Shown here piece after piece: positions 4,687-5,365 of a stretch of 5,365 nt of DNA. Origin of the DNA: Caldifarciminota bacterium (lineage in GTDB: Bacteria > WOR-3 > Hydrothermia > UBA1063 > CAJXJZ01); contig JALTEL010000642.1 of assembly GCA_027073945.1 (NCBI GenBank), positions 1-5,365 on the forward strand. Direction: 5' to 3'. The translations under genes and the position numbers were made by a program. Below the pieces are notes generated by a model. The model was not told where the DNA came from and made no database searches. It saw only the letters and a program-made list of their open reading frames with translations. Numbering within the stretch: the first letter of the stretch is position 1; each line of letters opens with the position of its first letter.

Positions 4687-5365
4687 CTATTTTCCTTCCA
4701 GCATTTTCATGCCGTGATCAACAGTCAATATTGTCATCTGATGCCTGGCGATTTCATTCATTTTTACCAGTCTTTCAGGTTGAGACATACCTTCTTCTAT
4801 AAACAGGGCATTCAGGTTTTCCAGGTTAGCAAGACAAACCAGTTGTGAGACATTGGCATAATCCCGGATGTTGCCTTCTTTGTCTTTGTTGTTTTTGCGC
4901 CATTGGGCAGCGCTCATGCCGAAAAGAGCGAGGTTTAAGACATCGGCTTCCTGGGCGTAAACATGATTAATTTGCTGCGGTGTCAACTCCGGTGGAATCA
5001 GGTTTTCCTTGATGGCGTCCGTATGGATACGATAGTTGATTTTAGCAAGATTTCGTTTGATGTTCCAACCGAGCTGTTTCTGTTCAGATACCTTGAGGCG
5101 CTGAAATTCCTTGATAAGATACAGTTTAAACTCAACTGATATCCAGGTCGCAAACTCAAAGGCAATGTCTTTGTGGGCAAAGGTCCCGCCATATCGTCCG
5201 CGCCTGGAGACAATACCGATGGCGCCGGTAGTTTTGGCCCACTGGGTTGGAGTCAGGACAAAACTGTTCAGCCCCGCCTGTTTTTTAAACCCCTCGAATT
5301 CGAGGGGTTTAAAATCAGGATTATTGAGTTTCTCCCAAATGCCCAAGAATTCAATAGTGTTACGG
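4687..5365 (-). CDS. KilA-N domain DNA-binding protein, 5' end cut by window edge (partial)
   Basis: This is the first gene of the cassette. The reading frame stays open to the right edge, giving 225 visible residues that begin RNTIEFLGIWEKLNNPDF. A TTG at 5344-5346 could be taken as a start, but homologues as I recall them carry the same RNTIEF-LGIWE stretch and a further N-terminal part of the KilA-N fold, so the true start is outside. The KilA-N core is recognisable from KQAGLNSFVLTPTQW, RRGRYGGTFAHKDIAFEFA and SVEFKLYLIKEFQRLK. A helical C-terminal region follows, with NYRIHTDAIKENLIPPELT, ALFGMSAAQWR and GNIRDYA, typical of bacterial stand-alone KilA-N proteins. KilA-N is a DNA-binding fold from phages and large DNA viruses. 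The role here is inferred: a regulator of the cassette or a phage-DNA sensor. Its TAG stop directly abuts the methylase ATG, which argues for a shared transcript. Family assignment is firm; function is not. Confidence 0.9.
   Translation of the reverse strand, partial: RNTIEFLGIWEKLNNPDFKPLEFEGFKKQAGLNSFVLTPTQWAKTTGAIGIVSRRGRYGGTFAHKDIAFEFATWISVEFKLYLIKEFQRLKVSEQKQLGWNIKRNLAKINYRIHTDAIKENLIPPELTPQQINHVYAQEADVLNLALFGMSAAQWRKNNKDKEGNIRDYANVSQLVCLANLENLNALFIEEGMSQPERLVKMNEIARHQMTILTVDHGMKMLEGK
4694..4699 (-). promoter_or_regulatory. Shine-Dalgarno site for the methylase gene
   Basis: On the minus strand the sequence reads GGAAGG, then seven bases, then the methylase ATG at 4686-4684. The site lies in the last codons of the kilA-N gene, whose TAG stop touches the ATG. 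It is a strong site, it confirms the methylase start, and it suggests translational coupling between the two genes. Confidence 0.75.
5283..5314. repeat. Perfect 32-bp palindrome inside the KilA-N gene
   Basis: Every base pairs symmetrically about the centre between 5298 and 5299. Each arm is 16 bases (TTTTAAACCCCTCGAA and its complement), with an EcoRI-type GAATTC at the centre. It encodes DFKPLEFEGFK on the minus strand. With no loop it would form a cruciform or a dimeric protein site more readily than an RNA hairpin. Homologues encode similar residues here, so partial symmetry may come from the protein sequence, but perfection at third codon positions is not required by it. A role as an operator is speculation. 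Confidence 0.9.

Noticed and set aside
4483..4848. 121-codon plus-strand frame across the kilA-N/hsdM junction
   Set aside because: Antisense to two recognised genes and without family features.
5344..5346. TTG as start codon of the KilA-N protein
   Set aside because: The frame stays open upstream to the window edge and encodes RNTIEF, which belongs to the domain; the true start lies outside.
1..5365. CRISPR array, tRNA, rRNA or insertion sequence
   Set aside because: No regularly spaced repeats, cloverleaf, rRNA-like segment or transposase reading frame was seen.

Overview
This 5365-base window is an accessory, defence-island type segment. Essentially all of it is one compact leftward (minus-strand) gene cassette. 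In transcription order it reads: a KilA-N domain protein (partial, cut by the right edge), an N6-adenine DNA methylase of the HsdM type, a two-TRD HsdS-type specificity region, a SIR2-like protein, and a small protein with a HEPN ribonuclease motif (RNAILH). Junctions are tight: TAG directly abuts ATG between kilA-N and hsdM, hsdS and sir2 share an ATGA overlap, and 2 bases separate sir2 from the HEPN gene. The genes are therefore very probably co-transcribed and translationally coupled. The promoter must lie to the right of the window.

The methylase and specificity parts appear to be one protein. Ignoring a single extra A in an A6 run (T6 on the given strand, 3433-3438), they form a continuous 815-residue M-S fusion with no stop or start between the parts. 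As written, the extra base ends HsdM at residue 424 with an off-frame tail and leaves its C-terminal segment at the head of the next ORF. This may be a sequencing error, a real inactivating mutation, a phase-variable tract or a recoding site.

No HsdR (type I translocase/nuclease) gene lies in the window. The slots after the recognition module hold a predicted NAD+-binding SIR2 protein and a predicted HEPN RNase, both families of abortive-infection effectors. The most interesting reading is a type I-like recognition/methylation module wired to NADase and RNase effectors, with a KilA-N DNA-binding protein at the front. The alternative is an ordinary type I R-M locus, with hsdR outside the window, that carries embedded effector genes.

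The left 235 bases hold no convincing gene. They contain a nested inverted-repeat element about 25 bases beyond the last stop codon, which may be a weak 3' processing or termination structure or a fragment of a dispersed repeat.

Organism: a bacterium, probably an environmental Gram-negative. Base composition is mixed: the methylase is moderately GC-rich and the TRDs and effectors are AT-rich, as expected of horizontally moving defence genes. The sequence does not fix the taxon.
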